NCBI GenBank assembly: GCA_003599475.1 | Contig: QZKK01000042.1 | Coordinates: forward strand, 1 to 38,829 | DNA: 38,829 nucleotides | DNA from: Desulfobacteraceae bacterium | GTDB taxonomy: Bacteria > Desulfobacterota > Desulfobacteria > Desulfobacterales > SURF-15 | Direction: 5' to 3' | Part shown: piece after piece, positions 8,010-17,877 of the stretch | How the letters are laid out: each line of letters begins with the position of its first letter | Position numbering within the stretch: the stretch's first letter is position 1 | Position numbers and translations under genes: made by a program | Notes under the pieces: model-generated | The model's input: only the letters and a program-made list of their open reading frames with translations | What the model was told of the DNA's origin: nothing | The model's database searches: none

Positions 8010-10775
8010 ATGCATATCCCATCGGCGACCTATCGTGTCCAGTTCAATTCCTCTTTCATGTTTAAAGACGCCCGGGCCATCGCCGAATACCTGGCGGACT
8101 TGGGTATCTCTCACCTCTATGCATCGCCCATCTTCCAGGCGAGAACGGGGAGTCCCCACGGCTACGATGTGGTCGATCCGAACCGGTTGAATCCCGAACT
8201 GGGCTCGACAGCCGAATTCGAAGAACTTGCAGGAACGCTGCGCGATCGATCCATCGGCTGGCTCCAGGATATCGTACCCAACCACATGGCATTTGCCTTC
8301 GAAAACCGGTGGCTCATGAATATCCTGGAAGATGGGCCGTCATCCCCCTTCTACGACTTCTTCGATATTCTGTGGGACCATCCATACGCGAACCTCAAGG
8401 GGAAACTGCTGGCCCCTTTTTTGGGCGGCCGCTTCGCCGAATGCCGCCGAAGGGGGGAAATCCGCTTAGGCTATGACGCGGAAGGGTTTCACGTGAGCTA
8501 CTACGAGCTGAAACTGCCAATAAAATCGGCTTCCTATGTCCGTCTCCTAAGTCCGCTGTACAAAGATATGCAAAGCCGCCTGGATGAAGAAAACCTCGAT
8601 GATATTTCCTTCTTCGAGTGCCTCGATGTCATCGAGGCGCTTTCCGTACGCGACAATGGAATCGACCCGAAAGACCGGCAGGAAAAGATCACCGAAGTCA
8701 AATCGACTTTATGGAACCTTTACCGACGCAATTCCGCCATCCGCCAGGGAATCGATCGGATGGCGCTCCTAAACGGGGATAGAGACAATCTGGATCGGCT
8801 GCTTTCCGATCAGTTTTTTCGGCTGAGCTTCTGGCAGACGTCTGCAGACGAGATCAATTATAGAAGGTTTTTCGACATCAACGAGCTGATTTCGGTGCGT
8901 CAAAACAAGATGGAAGTCTTCGCGCAGACGCATTCTCTGATTTTTTCGCTTGTCGACAGGGGGATCGTCGACGGTTTGAGAATCGATCACATCGACGGCC
9001 TTTCGGACCCTCTGCAGTATCTAAGAAACCTCCGAAACGCTTCCCCGAATGCTTATATCGTGGCTGAAAAGATACTGGAAGCCCAGGAGATGCTTTCGGA
9101 AACCTGGCCGATACAGGGAACGACGGGGTACGATTTCGGGAGCTGGCTCAATGGATTGTTCTGCAGGGAAGAAAATGAGGATCGATTCCGTACGATTTAC
9201 AGCCGCTTCGCCGGGGCGACGGATTCCTTCGAAAGCATCGTATATGCCGCCAAGCGGCGGATCCTTGAAACGGTTTTTGCGGGAGACCTGGACAATCTGG
9301 CCCGTGCGGTCAAAAAGATATCGGTGCAGACCGCCGACGGCGTCGATCTTTCCTTAAAGCGGCTGAAAGAAGCCCTCGCGGAACTGTCCTCCAGATTTCC
9401 GGTTTACCGTACCTATATCGACAAGGAAGGAGGAGGTGCGGCGGATCGAAAGTATATCGGGGCTGCAATCGAGCTTTCCGCCATGCACAGGCCGTACCTG
9501 CAGGATGAATTTTTGTTCCTCCAGAAGCTTTTGAACGGCGAGCTCGGACTCGACGACGCACATTTGCAGGCAATCGACAGATTCCAGCTTCTGACCGCCC
9601 CTCTGATGGCCAAGGGTTTCGAGGACACCGCCCTTTATGTGTACGGCCGGCTGCTTTCGCTGAACGAAGTCGGCGGAGACCCGGCACGGTTCGGGTGCTC
9701 CGTCGAAGCGTTTCACGATTTCATTTCTCGGCGAATGAAGCCGTTTCCCCACACCATGAACGGCACCGGAACGCACGATTCCAAGCGGGGCGAAGACGTT
9801 CGGGCAAGGCTCGACGTTCTTTCAGAGCTGCCGGATGCCTGGGAGGAGAATTTGAGCCGTTGGAATCGGTTGAACCGGGGCAGGAAGACCCGGATCGAGG
9901 GAAAGCGCTTCCCCGACCGAAACGAGGAGTATTTCTTATACCAGACCCTGATCGGCGCATTTCCTTTCGATGAATCGGAGCTTCCGAACTTTACCGACCG
10001 GATGAAAGCATATGTGATCAAAGCCGCAAGAGAGGCGAAGGTATATACCTCTTGGCTTCGGCCGGATCAAACGCATGAAGCCGCAATCTCCGGATTCGTC
10101 GAAAAAATGTTGAACCCCTCAGAAAAAAATCGATTTATGGCGGAATTCAGGGATTTTCATGAAAAGGTCGCCGCCTATGGAATCTTCAATTCTCTTTCCC
10201 AGGCACTGATCAAGTTGACCGTTCCCGGAGTACCGGATGTCTATCAGGGGGCGGAACTGTTCGATTTCAGTCTGGTAGACCCGGACAACCGCCGTCCGGT
10301 CGACTTTCAAAGCAGGATCGCACTCCTCGATGAGATCGATGAGAGACTGAAAAACGATCGGCCGGGGCTGATCGGTTCATTGGTCGACACCCGAACCAAC
10401 GGCAGGATCAAATTTTTTCTGCTCGCGTTGTCCCTTCGAGCGCGAAACCGACATCTTCCGCTCTTTCAGGATGGCGCCTACACCCCGCTGATTGTCGAAG
10501 GGCTCCGAAAAGAAAACCTTGTCGTTTTTGCCAGATCTTTCGAGGATTCCTGGAGCATTACGATTGCACCCCGATTTCTCACGAAGCTGATTCCTCCGGA
10601 CGCTCTCCCTTTCGGCAGGGAGGTCTGGCAGGATACTGCCGTTTTGCTGCCGACCCACGCACGCTGCAGTTGGCGGGACATCTTCACCGGCCGCGTGATC
10701 CCTGCCGGGGATGCCATCTGCGTGGGAGACGTGCTCGATTCCTTCCCCGTCTCGCTGCTGATCGGAGAAAAATAA
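8010..10775 (+). CDS. treY: Malto-oligosyltrehalose synthase
   Basis: TreY isomerises the reducing-end alpha-1,4 bond of a maltodextrin into the alpha,alpha-1,1 bond of trehalose; TreZ then releases trehalose. The 921-residue protein (ATG at 8010) has the GH13 barrel with the TreY hallmarks: ATYRVQFNSSFMF at the N-terminus, YASPIFQARTGSPHGYDVVD, IVPNHMA, DGLRIDHIDGLSDP (nucleophile Asp326), VAEKIL (acid/base Glu353) and GTGTHDSKRGEDVRARL. Near the C-terminus, PGVPDVYQGAEL and DPDNRRPVDF complete the signature. The length is somewhat above the usual 700-850 residues. No Shine-Dalgarno is visible: a repeat copy lies directly upstream. An in-frame TTG at 8004 is less likely. treZ lies on the other strand 9 kb away; the two are usually neighbours. 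Confidence 0.95.
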   Translation: MHIPSATYRVQFNSSFMFKDARAIAEYLADLGISHLYASPIFQARTGSPHGYDVVDPNRLNPELGSTAEFEELAGTLRDRSIGWLQDIVPNHMAFAFENRWLMNILEDGPSSPFYDFFDILWDHPYANLKGKLLAPFLGGRFAECRRRGEIRLGYDAEGFHVSYYELKLPIKSASYVRLLSPLYKDMQSRLDEENLDDISFFECLDVIEALSVRDNGIDPKDRQEKITEVKSTLWNLYRRNSAIRQGIDRMALLNGDRDNLDRLLSDQFFRLSFWQTSADEINYRRFFDINELISVRQNKMEVFAQTHSLIFSLVDRGIVDGLRIDHIDGLSDPLQYLRNLRNASPNAYIVAEKILEAQEMLSETWPIQGTTGYDFGSWLNGLFCREENEDRFRTIYSRFAGATDSFESIVYAAKRRILETVFAGDLDNLARAVKKISVQTADGVDLSLKRLKEALAELSSRFPVYRTYIDKEGGGAADRKYIGAAIELSAMHRPYLQDEFLFLQKLLNGELGLDDAHLQAIDRFQLLTAPLMAKGFEDTALYVYGRLLSLNEVGGDPARFGCSVEAFHDFISRRMKPFPHTMNGTGTHDSKRGEDVRARLDVLSELPDAWEENLSRWNRLNRGRKTRIEGKRFPDRNEEYFLYQTLIGAFPFDESELPNFTDRMKAYVIKAAREAKVYTSWLRPDQTHEAAISGFVEKMLNPSEKNRFMAEFRDFHEKVAAYGIFNSLSQALIKLTVPGVPDVYQGAELFDFSLVDPDNRRPVDFQSRIALLDEIDERLKNDRPGLIGSLVDTRTNGRIKFFLLALSLRARNRHLPLFQDGAYTPLIVEGLRKENLVVFARSFEDSWSITIAPRFLTKLIPPDALPFGREVWQDTAVLLPTHARCSWRDIFTGRVIPAGDAICVGDVLDSFPVSLLIGEK

Positions 10776-10875
10776 AAATACAGGATTCAACCTATTGCCC
10801 GGCAGCTCGGGATATAGGAAAATCAGAGTACGATTCTCACCCCCCGATCTTTTTGTGCATATCTAATTTGATCAG

Positions 10876-10905
10876 TTGATCTGAATCCGATTGATCTGAA
10901 TCGAT
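10876..10905 (+). repeat. 15-base tandem repeat before the TPR gene
   Basis: TTGATCTGAATCCGA and TTGATCTGAATCGAT follow each other directly, within a run of GAT-containing words in the 172-base gap after treY. No promoter could be assigned with confidence. Confidence 0.6.
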
Positions 10906-10947
10906 CGGAATCATCTCTAACAGAAATTCAACCGGAAGGAGCGCAAT

Positions 10948-11697
10948 ATGCAATATCGTACGTCAAAATCCGTTGCCGATGCTTACACCGGAGCCAAACG
11001 ATACGATTCCATCGACGATGCCGTCATCCGGATTGCGATCGGCCTCAACCAGAGGAAGAGAAACCGGCTGGATCAAGCCATTGAAAGCTACACCAAAGCC
11101 TCGGAAGGAAGGCCGAATTTCGTGATCAGCTATGTCAATCGCGGAATCGCATGGTTCCGCAAGGGCGATCTGGAGAAAGCCATCGACGACTTCACCGAGG
11201 CATTGGCGCACGAACCCGATTTTGCCGTCGCCTTGTACAACCGGGCGATTGCCTACCGGAAACAGGGCGATCTGGAGAGCGCCATCGGTGATTTCACTTC
11301 GGCGGTTGAAAATGCGCCCGGATTTGCCAAGGCATACAACAATCGCGGAGAAACACATCAAACCAGAGGGGACAACGATCTGGCGATCGAAGATTTTAGC
11401 CGGGCGATCGAGCTGGAACCGGAATTTGCAGACGCCTACTTCAATCGTGCGGTCTGCTGGAGCAACAAAAACGAACTGGATCGGGCTGTATCCGATTATT
11501 CGGCCGTAATCCGCATCAAACCGTGGTTTGCACGCGCCTATCTGAACAGGGGCTACTGCTCCCTTCAGAAAAAGGACTACGATCAGGCGACCGCCGATTA
11601 TACGAAGGCCTTGAAAATCGATCCGGAGCTGTCCTCCCAATACTCGGCCATGACCATTCTGCCCGTGCAGGTGGAGCCGGAGAGGAAACCCCGATGA
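10948..11697 (+). CDS. Cytoplasmic TPR-repeat protein
   Basis: The 249-residue protein starts at the ATG at 10948 after CCGGAAGGAGCGC. From about residue 28 to 229 it consists of six consecutive 34-residue tetratricopeptide repeats, each of the form AYxNRGxAxxxxGDxxxAIxDFxxAIxxxP. The repeats are regular, as is usual for protein-binding TPR solenoids. There is no signal peptide, membrane helix or catalytic domain, so it probably acts as a cytosolic adaptor. The next gene overlaps its stop by four bases (ATGA), so both products are probably made together. It lies downstream of treY, but a link to trehalose metabolism is only positional. Confidence 0.85.
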   Translation: MQYRTSKSVADAYTGAKRYDSIDDAVIRIAIGLNQRKRNRLDQAIESYTKASEGRPNFVISYVNRGIAWFRKGDLEKAIDDFTEALAHEPDFAVALYNRAIAYRKQGDLESAIGDFTSAVENAPGFAKAYNNRGETHQTRGDNDLAIEDFSRAIELEPEFADAYFNRAVCWSNKNELDRAVSDYSAVIRIKPWFARAYLNRGYCSLQKKDYDQATADYTKALKIDPELSSQYSAMTILPVQVEPERKPR

Positions 11698-12134
11698 AAT
11701 CGGAACGGCTGAAAGAAGAAATTGAAGCATTCGAGAAAAACCCGTTGCAGAACCTTACCGTTCAGGATGCGATGATCATCGTTGTGGTATGCGGAGCCCG
11801 GGTCAAAGCGGAAGACTGCAGTGAAGATATCGCCAGAATCGCCGAGCTTGTTCAATCCCACAGCCTTTTTTCGGAGTATCGGGAAGACACCGTCCGGAGG
11901 ATCAACAGGATCGTAAACATGATGCGGGCGGGGGACTGCAAGGAGGCCGTTTCCGCTGCAGCCGGAATCCTGAGCGAGGATTTGAAAAAACTCAGCCTGA
12001 GATGGTCGGCCCATTTGGCGGCAAAAGAAGGAGGCCTCACGAGAGGGCAGAAAAGGCACCTGTTCGATCTGGTGGACCCATTATCCATCGAGCGCAAGAA
12101 GGTCGAGAGCATCCTGGAAGCCTTCTCGACCTAA
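11694..12134 (+). CDS. Small all-helical protein, TerB-like in outline
   Basis: The 146-residue protein starts at the ATG at 11694, overlapping the stop of the TPR gene (ATGA), so translation is probably coupled. It is almost entirely helical and acidic, with EEIEAFEKNP, LTVQDAMIIVVVCGARV, then DIARIAELVQSHSLFSEY and a final KVESILEAFS. The spacing of helices and the central D.ARIAEL segment recall TerB/DjlA-type helical domains, but the metal-binding acidic residues are not clear, so this is tentative. There is no signal peptide or membrane segment. Its stop overlaps the stop of ftsH on the other strand by three bases. Function unknown; most likely a partner of the TPR protein. Confidence 0.75.
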   Translation: MKSERLKEEIEAFEKNPLQNLTVQDAMIIVVVCGARVKAEDCSEDIARIAELVQSHSLFSEYREDTVRRINRIVNMMRAGDCKEAVSAAAGILSEDLKKLSLRWSAHLAAKEGGLTRGQKRHLFDLVDPLSIERKKVESILEAFST

Positions 12135-14050
12135 AGCGCGGTTGCCCTCCGCTTCGGTTCGACACCGGAGGCGAAAATCTCATCGATGTCCTTGCCGGTG
12201 GCGGTTTCATTGGCAAGGAGGTGGTCTGCGATTGCATCCAGCAGGTTGCGGTTTTCTTTGAGGATCTCTGCCGCCTGGGTCTGCTGCCTGCGCAGCAGGT
12301 TGCGGATCTCTTCATCGATCAGCCTAGCGGTGTCTTCGCTGAAGTCCTTGGGCTCGGTCATTTCCTTGCCGATGAACGGATGAGGCTCTCCATGCCGGTA
12401 ATTGACCGGCCCCAGAACCTCGCTCATCCCCCATTGGCAGATCATCCTTTTTGCGAGCTGGGTGGCCCTCTTCAAATCGTCCCCCGCCCCGGTGCTGACA
12501 TCCCGAAAAACCAGGTTCTCCGCTTCTCTGCCGCCGAGCATGATGGTAATCCGATTCAAGAGATAGCTGCGCTTCAGATTCAGGCGGTCTTCTTCCGGAA
12601 CCTGTTCGGTGGCCCCGAGAGACCGTCCGCGCGGAATGATGGTTACCTTCTTCAACGGGTCCGCTCCAGGCAGCAGCTTGGCCAGAACCGCATGCCCCGC
12701 CTCGTGGTAGGCGATGAGTCCTCTTTCCTCCTCGCTTGAAACCTCCTCTCTTTCCAGGCCCATGAGAATTTTGTCTCTTGCCTCTTCGAAATCCTCACCC
12801 TCCACGCGGTTCTTGTCTTTCCGTGCAGCCAGGAGTGCGGCTTCGTTGACCAGGTTCTTCAAGTCCGCCCCGGAAAATCCAACGGTTCTCGACGCAATCG
12901 AATCGAAGTCGACATCGTCTGACAACGGGACTTCCCGGGTGTGCGTCCTCAAGATTTTTTTCCTTGCTTCCTTCTGCGGAAGATCCAGGGCGACCTGGCG
13001 ATCGAATCGGCCTGGACGGACCAGCGCGGGATCGAGTACGTCCGGCCGGTTGGTCGCTGCAATCACCAGAACCGATTCTTTGGGTGAAAAACCGTCCATT
13101 TCGCTTAGGATCTGGTTGAGCGTCTGTTCTCGTTCATCGTGCCCGCCGCCGAGTCCGGTTCCCCGAACCCGCCCGATGGAGTCGATTTCATCGATGAAGA
13201 TGATCGAGGGAGCGCTCTTTTTCGCGGTTTCGAACAGATCCCGGACACGGGAAGCGCCTACTCCGACAAACATCTCGATAAACTCGGACCCGCTGATGCT
13301 GAAAAACGGAACCCCCGCCTCCCCCGCGGTTGCTTTGGATAGAAGGGTCTTTCCGACTCCGGGAGGACCCACCATCAGGATCCCTTTCGGAAGCTCGCCT
13401 CCGATTGCCTGAAATTTGGAAGGATTCTTCATGTACTCGACAGTCTCCTGAAGCTCCCTCTTGGCGTTGTCCAGTCCCGCCACATCGGCAAACCGGATAT
13501 TGCTCTCGGTCTTATCGTACAACCTGGCTTTGGACTTGCCGAAGCCAAAGGGTCCCCCGCCTTTTCCGATTCCCATCCCCCCCTGCAGCCTGCGGCTCAT
13601 GTAGGCAAAAAATGCGATGATGAGGATCCATGGCAGAAACGCAATCAACAGCGAGCCTATTAAAGATCTCTTTTCGAGCTTCGCGCGGACCTGAACGCCC
13701 TGGCTGTCGAGAAGGGGGAAAAGTTCATTATCCTGAAAGGTCGGTTTTATGGTCCAAAATTGCTCCGGATCGGAGACCGCTTTGCCGGCCGATTTACCGG
13801 CCGCTGTATCGGATCGATTCTTCTCCTTCTGGATGCCGGTAATCTTATCGCCCTCGATGGTGATTTCCGCCACCCGGCCGTTGCGGAGGCGGTTCTTGAA
13901 TTCCGAATAGGAGATTTCGTCGGTCTTCCCCTCTACGGGAACCAGCAGACGGAAAAAGTAGAAAAACAGCATCCAGATGACTGCCACCCAGAGGATGGAC
14001 CGCCAGTTCATCGACTTTAGCGGAAAAGGATCTTTTTTATCTTTACCCAT
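12131..14050 (-). CDS. ftsH: ATP-dependent zinc metalloprotease FtsH
   Basis: FtsH is a membrane-anchored AAA+ protease that degrades misfolded membrane proteins and short-lived regulators. The 639-residue protein starts at the ATG at 14050 (TGGAGATAAA upstream). It has membrane helices at about 17-36 and 129-150 flanking a periplasmic domain, Walker A GPPGVGKT (228-235), Walker B IIFIDEID (283-290), the second region of homology [19 protein letters not shown], the zinc site HEAGH (449-453) and the third-ligand region GAGDD (521-525). All catalytic elements are intact. The periplasmic domain carries a Lys/Ser-rich insert at about 75-92. It sits alone on the minus strand among sugar genes; whether it is the main FtsH of the cell cannot be judged from this window. 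Confidence 0.96.
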   Translation of the reverse strand: MGKDKKDPFPLKSMNWRSILWVAVIWMLFFYFFRLLVPVEGKTDEISYSEFKNRLRNGRVAEITIEGDKITGIQKEKNRSDTAAGKSAGKAVSDPEQFWTIKPTFQDNELFPLLDSQGVQVRAKLEKRSLIGSLLIAFLPWILIIAFFAYMSRRLQGGMGIGKGGGPFGFGKSKARLYDKTESNIRFADVAGLDNAKRELQETVEYMKNPSKFQAIGGELPKGILMVGPPGVGKTLLSKATAGEAGVPFFSISGSEFIEMFVGVGASRVRDLFETAKKSAPSIIFIDEIDSIGRVRGTGLGGGHDEREQTLNQILSEMDGFSPKESVLVIAATNRPDVLDPALVRPGRFDRQVALDLPQKEARKKILRTHTREVPLSDDVDFDSIASRTVGFSGADLKNLVNEAALLAARKDKNRVEGEDFEEARDKILMGLEREEVSSEEERGLIAYHEAGHAVLAKLLPGADPLKKVTIIPRGRSLGATEQVPEEDRLNLKRSYLLNRITIMLGGREAENLVFRDVSTGAGDDLKRATQLAKRMICQWGMSEVLGPVNYRHGEPHPFIGKEMTEPKDFSEDTARLIDEEIRNLLRRQQTQAAEILKENRNLLDAIADHLLANETATGKDIDEIFASGVEPKRRATAL

Positions 14051-14506
14051 TTTATCTCCATCGATTGGAATCACCTTTTTTCGAGTTAGAGTGTTCAGTG
14101 TTCAGCGTTCAGGCATGCCCAGTGCGAAACCCCTGACACCTGAAACCCGCCTGCGTGGCCAAAGCCCTGCCAATGCGCTGGTTAAGTCACACTCCGGCGA
14201 GGCGAAGGCCCGGCACCCTCCTGAAACCCGAAACATGAAACCTTCAAAATGCAAATTCCTGTACGATCAAGCTATTGGCGCAGATCGGCTTTCGAAGCCT
14301 TCTTTATAACCCTAAATTCTTGGCCGGCATGAGGACATGGGGCGAAATGCTTAATCGGCGTTCTGTTCCGCTGTATTTTGGCAACGAAAAACATCCGGAA
14401 AGAAATAACAGAATCTGTCTCGGTCAATACGGGATTTACCGTATGTTCATTCCATCGATTATCCGGTTCAATATCTCCATCCAAGTTTTCGACATAGGAG
14501 GCTCAC
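14051..14506. other. Divergent ftsH / transketolase intergenic region
   Basis: This 456-base gap separates two divergent genes and must contain both promoters, but no convincing -35/-10 pair was found. Next to ftsH lies a Family A repeat (14091-14112). It is followed by ACCTGAAACCCG words at about 14139 and again at about 14218. The rest (about 14240-14490) has no recognisable gene or RNA. Confidence 0.5.
14091..14112. repeat. Family A dispersed repeat (inverted copy)
   Basis: GTGTTCAGTGTTCAGCGTTCAG, the reverse complement of the type seen at 7981-8003. It lies about 40 bases upstream of the ftsH start. Confidence 0.85.
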
Positions 14507-16399
14507 GTGAATACGACGATTGAAACGACCGTGGATCTGGAAAGACTGGTTAGAATCGCGAGGCTTGTCCGGTATCTCTGCCTGGTTTCAACCACGGAAG
14601 CCGGCTCCGGACATCCATCCTCTTCATTATCCGCAGCCGATCTGATGGTCGCATTGTTTTACGGGGGGGTGTTCAGATTCGATCCGGACCGGCCGGGGCA
14701 TCCGAACAACGACCGTCTCATCTTCTCCAAGGGACATGCCGCCCCCCTCCTGTATTCGCTATGGGTGCCGAACACCCGTATTACCGAGACCGAAGTCCGG
14801 AGCCTGAGACGATTCGGCAGTGCCTTCGAAGGGCATCCCACTCCGGCATTCCGGTATGCGGAAGCGGCAACCGGATCCCTGGGACAGGGGCTTTCCATCG
14901 GGGCGGGAATCGCACTCAATGCAAAACGAATCGACCATCTCCCTTACCGGACCTATGTTCTTCTAGGCGACGGCGAAATGGCCGAGGGTTCCGTGTGGGA
15001 GGCCGTTCAGTTGGCCGCCCATTACCGGCTGGACAACCTGGTGGGGATTCTGGACGTAAACCGTCTCGGGCAGCAGGGACCGACCATGTACGGTCACGAT
15101 GTATCCGCATATCAGCGTCGACTGTCGGCTTTCGGCTGGAGGACCGAAGTCATCGACGGGCACTCCTTCCCGGAAATTCTGTCGGCCTATGAAAAGGCAG
15201 GGACCGCAACCGGGAAGCCTTTGATGATCATCGCAAAGACGGTCAAGGGGAAAGGGGTCTCCTTCATCGAAGACCGGAACGGCCTTCACGGCAAACCGCT
15301 GTCTGAGGAGGAGCTCAGCCGCGCGATCGAGGAGCTGGGAGAGGTGGACCGCACGATTTCCGAACCGCTCCAAAAACCGGAGGACCTCCTGCCGAAAAAG
15401 GCTTCGGCCGGTCAGGCGGCAACAGCCGCTTATTCCCCCGATACCCCCTATCCCACCCGGAAAGCCTACGGCAATGCATTGAAGCATATCTTTCCCAAAT
15501 TTCCCGAGATCGTGGTTCTGGACGGGGAAGTCAGCAACTCCACCTATTCCGAGATATTCCGGGAAGCTCACCCCGATCGCTATTTCGAGATGTTTATCGC
15601 CGAACAGAACATGGTGGGGATTGCCCTGGGTCTCTCCACGCGAGGAAAAATCCCATTTGTATCGACCTTTGCCGCGTTTCTGACCCGTGCCTTCGACCAG
15701 ATCCGGATGAGCCGCTACTCCGGGGCAAACATCAGGTTCTGCGGGTCTCATGCCGGTGTTGCAATCGGAGAGGACGGCCCCTCCCAGATGGGCCTCGAAG
15801 ATATTGCCATGTTCAGGTCGATTCTGGACAGTACCGTATTGTATCCAGCCGATGCCCTCGCCACCGAGAAACTGGTGGAATCGGCGGCCGAACAACGTGG
15901 AATCGTTTACATCAGAACCACGCGCAGCCCGACTCCGATCCTTTACTCGGAAAATGAGGCTTTTCCCATCGGCGGAAGCAAAACGCTGCGGGAAAGCAAA
16001 GACGACCGGGTCACGGTGATCGCAGCCGGCATCACCCTGCACGAGGCCCTGAAAGCCTACCGGAGTCTGAAGGCGGAAGGAACACAAATCCGGGTAATCG
16101 ATCTTTACTCGATCAAGCCGCTGGATGCGACCGCTTTGAAAAAGGCCGCGGCCGAAACCGGGGGAATCGTAACCGTTGAAGATCATGTCGCCGAAGGCGG
16201 GCTGGGGGAAGCGGTCAGAAGCGTCCTCTCCGGCCGAGGCATCTCCATCGTCTCCCTGGCTGTCAGGACAGTTCCCAAGAGCGGATCGCCCGCAGAACTT
16301 ATGAAATTTGAAGACATCTCCCACGATGCCATCGCGGCCGCGGTCAGGGAAATGGCCGGCGGGAAAACGGATGCGGGATCGACCGGGAGCTCGATATGA
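14507..16399 (+). CDS. tkt: Transketolase, full-length, animal-like type
   Basis: Transketolase uses thiamine diphosphate to move two-carbon units between sugar phosphates in the pentose phosphate pathway. The 630-residue protein starts at a GTG at 14507 behind ATAGGAGGCTCAC. It has SGHPSSSLSAADLMVALFY (34-52), the cofactor motif beginning GDGEMAEGS (154), the catalytic Glu region IAEQNMVGIALG (about 366) and GEDGPSQMGLEDIAMFRS in the pyrimidine-binding domain. The C-terminal domain is complete. The pattern, with VLDGEVSNSTYSEIF and FIRTTRSPTPI-like segments, resembles the roughly 620-residue type known from animals and some bacteria more than the 660-residue E. coli type. Its stop overlaps the treT start (ATGA). 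A 1-deoxyxylulose-5-phosphate synthase is unlikely given the motifs. Confidence 0.92.
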   Translation: MNTTIETTVDLERLVRIARLVRYLCLVSTTEAGSGHPSSSLSAADLMVALFYGGVFRFDPDRPGHPNNDRLIFSKGHAAPLLYSLWVPNTRITETEVRSLRRFGSAFEGHPTPAFRYAEAATGSLGQGLSIGAGIALNAKRIDHLPYRTYVLLGDGEMAEGSVWEAVQLAAHYRLDNLVGILDVNRLGQQGPTMYGHDVSAYQRRLSAFGWRTEVIDGHSFPEILSAYEKAGTATGKPLMIIAKTVKGKGVSFIEDRNGLHGKPLSEEELSRAIEELGEVDRTISEPLQKPEDLLPKKASAGQAATAAYSPDTPYPTRKAYGNALKHIFPKFPEIVVLDGEVSNSTYSEIFREAHPDRYFEMFIAEQNMVGIALGLSTRGKIPFVSTFAAFLTRAFDQIRMSRYSGANIRFCGSHAGVAIGEDGPSQMGLEDIAMFRSILDSTVLYPADALATEKLVESAAEQRGIVYIRTTRSPTPILYSENEAFPIGGSKTLRESKDDRVTVIAAGITLHEALKAYRSLKAEGTQIRVIDLYSIKPLDATALKKAAAETGGIVTVEDHVAEGGLGEAVRSVLSGRGISIVSLAVRTVPKSGSPAELMKFEDISHDAIAAAVREMAGGKTDAGSTGSSI

Positions 16400-17877
16400 T
16401 CCGGTTGATCGAAATCAGGGATCCGATCCGGCTCGAAGATCAGGCCGGCTACGTGCATCTGTCGGAAGCGGTCAGGCGTTTGCGCATGCAGGCGGAGATG
16501 GTTGTTCCGAGGCTTCAGGGGCGCAAAGTCTGGATGGTCAGCTCGACAGAAAAGGGCGGGGGGGTCGCAGAAATGATGCCGAAGCTGATTTCCATTCTTC
16601 GCGAGCTGGGCATCGACATCGACTGGGGGGTTGCAGCAACCGAGGAAAAAGCCTTTTTCCCCCTCACCAAGCGAATCCACAACCTGATCCACGACTCCGG
16701 CGAGCCGGGTTTCGACGCGGAGGACAAGGACCTTTACGATCGGGTGAGCCGGAACCTGGCCGGTGAGATGGCAAGATTCATCGATCCCGGGGACATCCTG
16801 GTGGTTCATGACCCCCAACCGCTCGGGATGGGAAGCTATGTCAAACAGCATACCGGAGTGCCGGCGATCTGGCGGTGCCACATCGGGGTGGATCGGCAGA
16901 CACAGTCGACCGACTCCGCCTGGAAGTTTTTAAAGCCTTATGCCGAAGCTTACGAACATGCCGTATTTTCAGCAGCCGAATACATCCCGCCCTATCTGGC
17001 CGGAAAAACCTCGATCATCTATCCGTCCATCGATCCGCTCGGCCACAAGAACCGGGAGCTTTCCGTACACAAACTGATCGGGATTCTCACCAATGCCGCA
17101 ATGATTTCCGAATCGCACCCGGTGTTGACGCCTCCATGGAGACATCAGGCCATGCGCCTGCAGCCGGACGGAAGGTTTGCCGCTGCTAATACCGCAAACG
17201 GTATGGGGCTGCTGTACCGCCCCATCGTCACGCAGATTTCCCGATGGGATCGGTTGAAGGGCTGGGAGCCTCTTTTGAAGGCGTTTCTTCGGCTCAAGAA
17301 GCGTGCCCCCGAATACGAAACCAAAAATGCCCGCCATAAACAACGGCTGGAGATCGCCCGTCTGGTGTTTGCCGGCCCGGATCCTTCAGCCGTACAGGAC
17401 GATCCTGAAGGGCAGGAGGTGCTCGAAAGTCTCATCCGGCTCTATCAGACGCTCGACCCCAGGGAGCAGGAAAGTGTGGCGATCTTGACGCTTCCGATGG
17501 CCTCCCGAAAGCAGAATCATCTGATGGTAAACGCCATTCAGCGCTGCTCCACGGTGGTGGTGCAGAACTCGATCGAGGAAGGATTCGGCTTGACGGCCAC
17601 AGAAGCCATGTGGAAACGGATGCCGGTCCTTGCGAGCTCTGCATGCGGGCTGCGGCAGCAGATCCGGGACGGCATCGACGGACGGCTCACCCGCAATCCG
17701 AACGATCCGGAGGAGATCGCAGAAAACCTCAACCGGATGCTGTCGGATCCGGTAAGCCGGGAAATGTGGGGGCGAAACGCGCAGAGGCGAGTCCACGAGC
17801 GCTTTCTCGTCTTCTCGCAGGTGGAAGAATGGCTGCAGCAGTTGGCAGCGGTGGTCGCATATCCGAAGGCGCTTTGA
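16396..17877 (+). CDS. treT: Trehalose synthase, GT4 family (TreT-like)
   Basis: TreT makes trehalose reversibly from an NDP-glucose and free glucose. The 493-residue protein starts at the ATG at 16396 inside the last codons of tkt (ATGA overlap). The N-terminal domain contains VWMVSSTEKGGGVAEMMP, VVHDPQPLGM (136-145) and WRCHIGVD (159-166), close to the VHDPQ and WRCHID motifs of TreT and trehalose phosphorylases of GT4. The C-terminal domain has QISRWDRLKGW and EEGFGLTATEAMWK, the E-x7-E nucleotide-sugar site. About 50 extra residues (near 225-275, with LTPPWRH) lie between the two Rossmann folds compared with short TreT proteins. The last few codons overlap the start of the RES-toxin relic in another frame. 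A trehalose phosphorylase or another GT4 specificity cannot be excluded. Confidence 0.8.
   Translation: MIRLIEIRDPIRLEDQAGYVHLSEAVRRLRMQAEMVVPRLQGRKVWMVSSTEKGGGVAEMMPKLISILRELGIDIDWGVAATEEKAFFPLTKRIHNLIHDSGEPGFDAEDKDLYDRVSRNLAGEMARFIDPGDILVVHDPQPLGMGSYVKQHTGVPAIWRCHIGVDRQTQSTDSAWKFLKPYAEAYEHAVFSAAEYIPPYLAGKTSIIYPSIDPLGHKNRELSVHKLIGILTNAAMISESHPVLTPPWRHQAMRLQPDGRFAAANTANGMGLLYRPIVTQISRWDRLKGWEPLLKAFLRLKKRAPEYETKNARHKQRLEIARLVFAGPDPSAVQDDPEGQEVLESLIRLYQTLDPREQESVAILTLPMASRKQNHLMVNAIQRCSTVVVQNSIEEGFGLTATEAMWKRMPVLASSACGLRQQIRDGIDGRLTRNPNDPEEIAENLNRMLSDPVSREMWGRNAQRRVHERFLVFSQVEEWLQQLAAVVAYPKAL

Noticed and set aside
14275..14523. Small open frame before transketolase
   Set aside because: It overlaps the transketolase start, lacks a ribosome binding site and has no recognisable content.
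14963..16324. Long open frame antisense to the transketolase gene (about 450 codons)
   Set aside because: It lies wholly opposite a gene with full motifs, has no ribosome binding site and encodes no recognisable domain. Long antisense frames are expected in GC-rich coding DNA.
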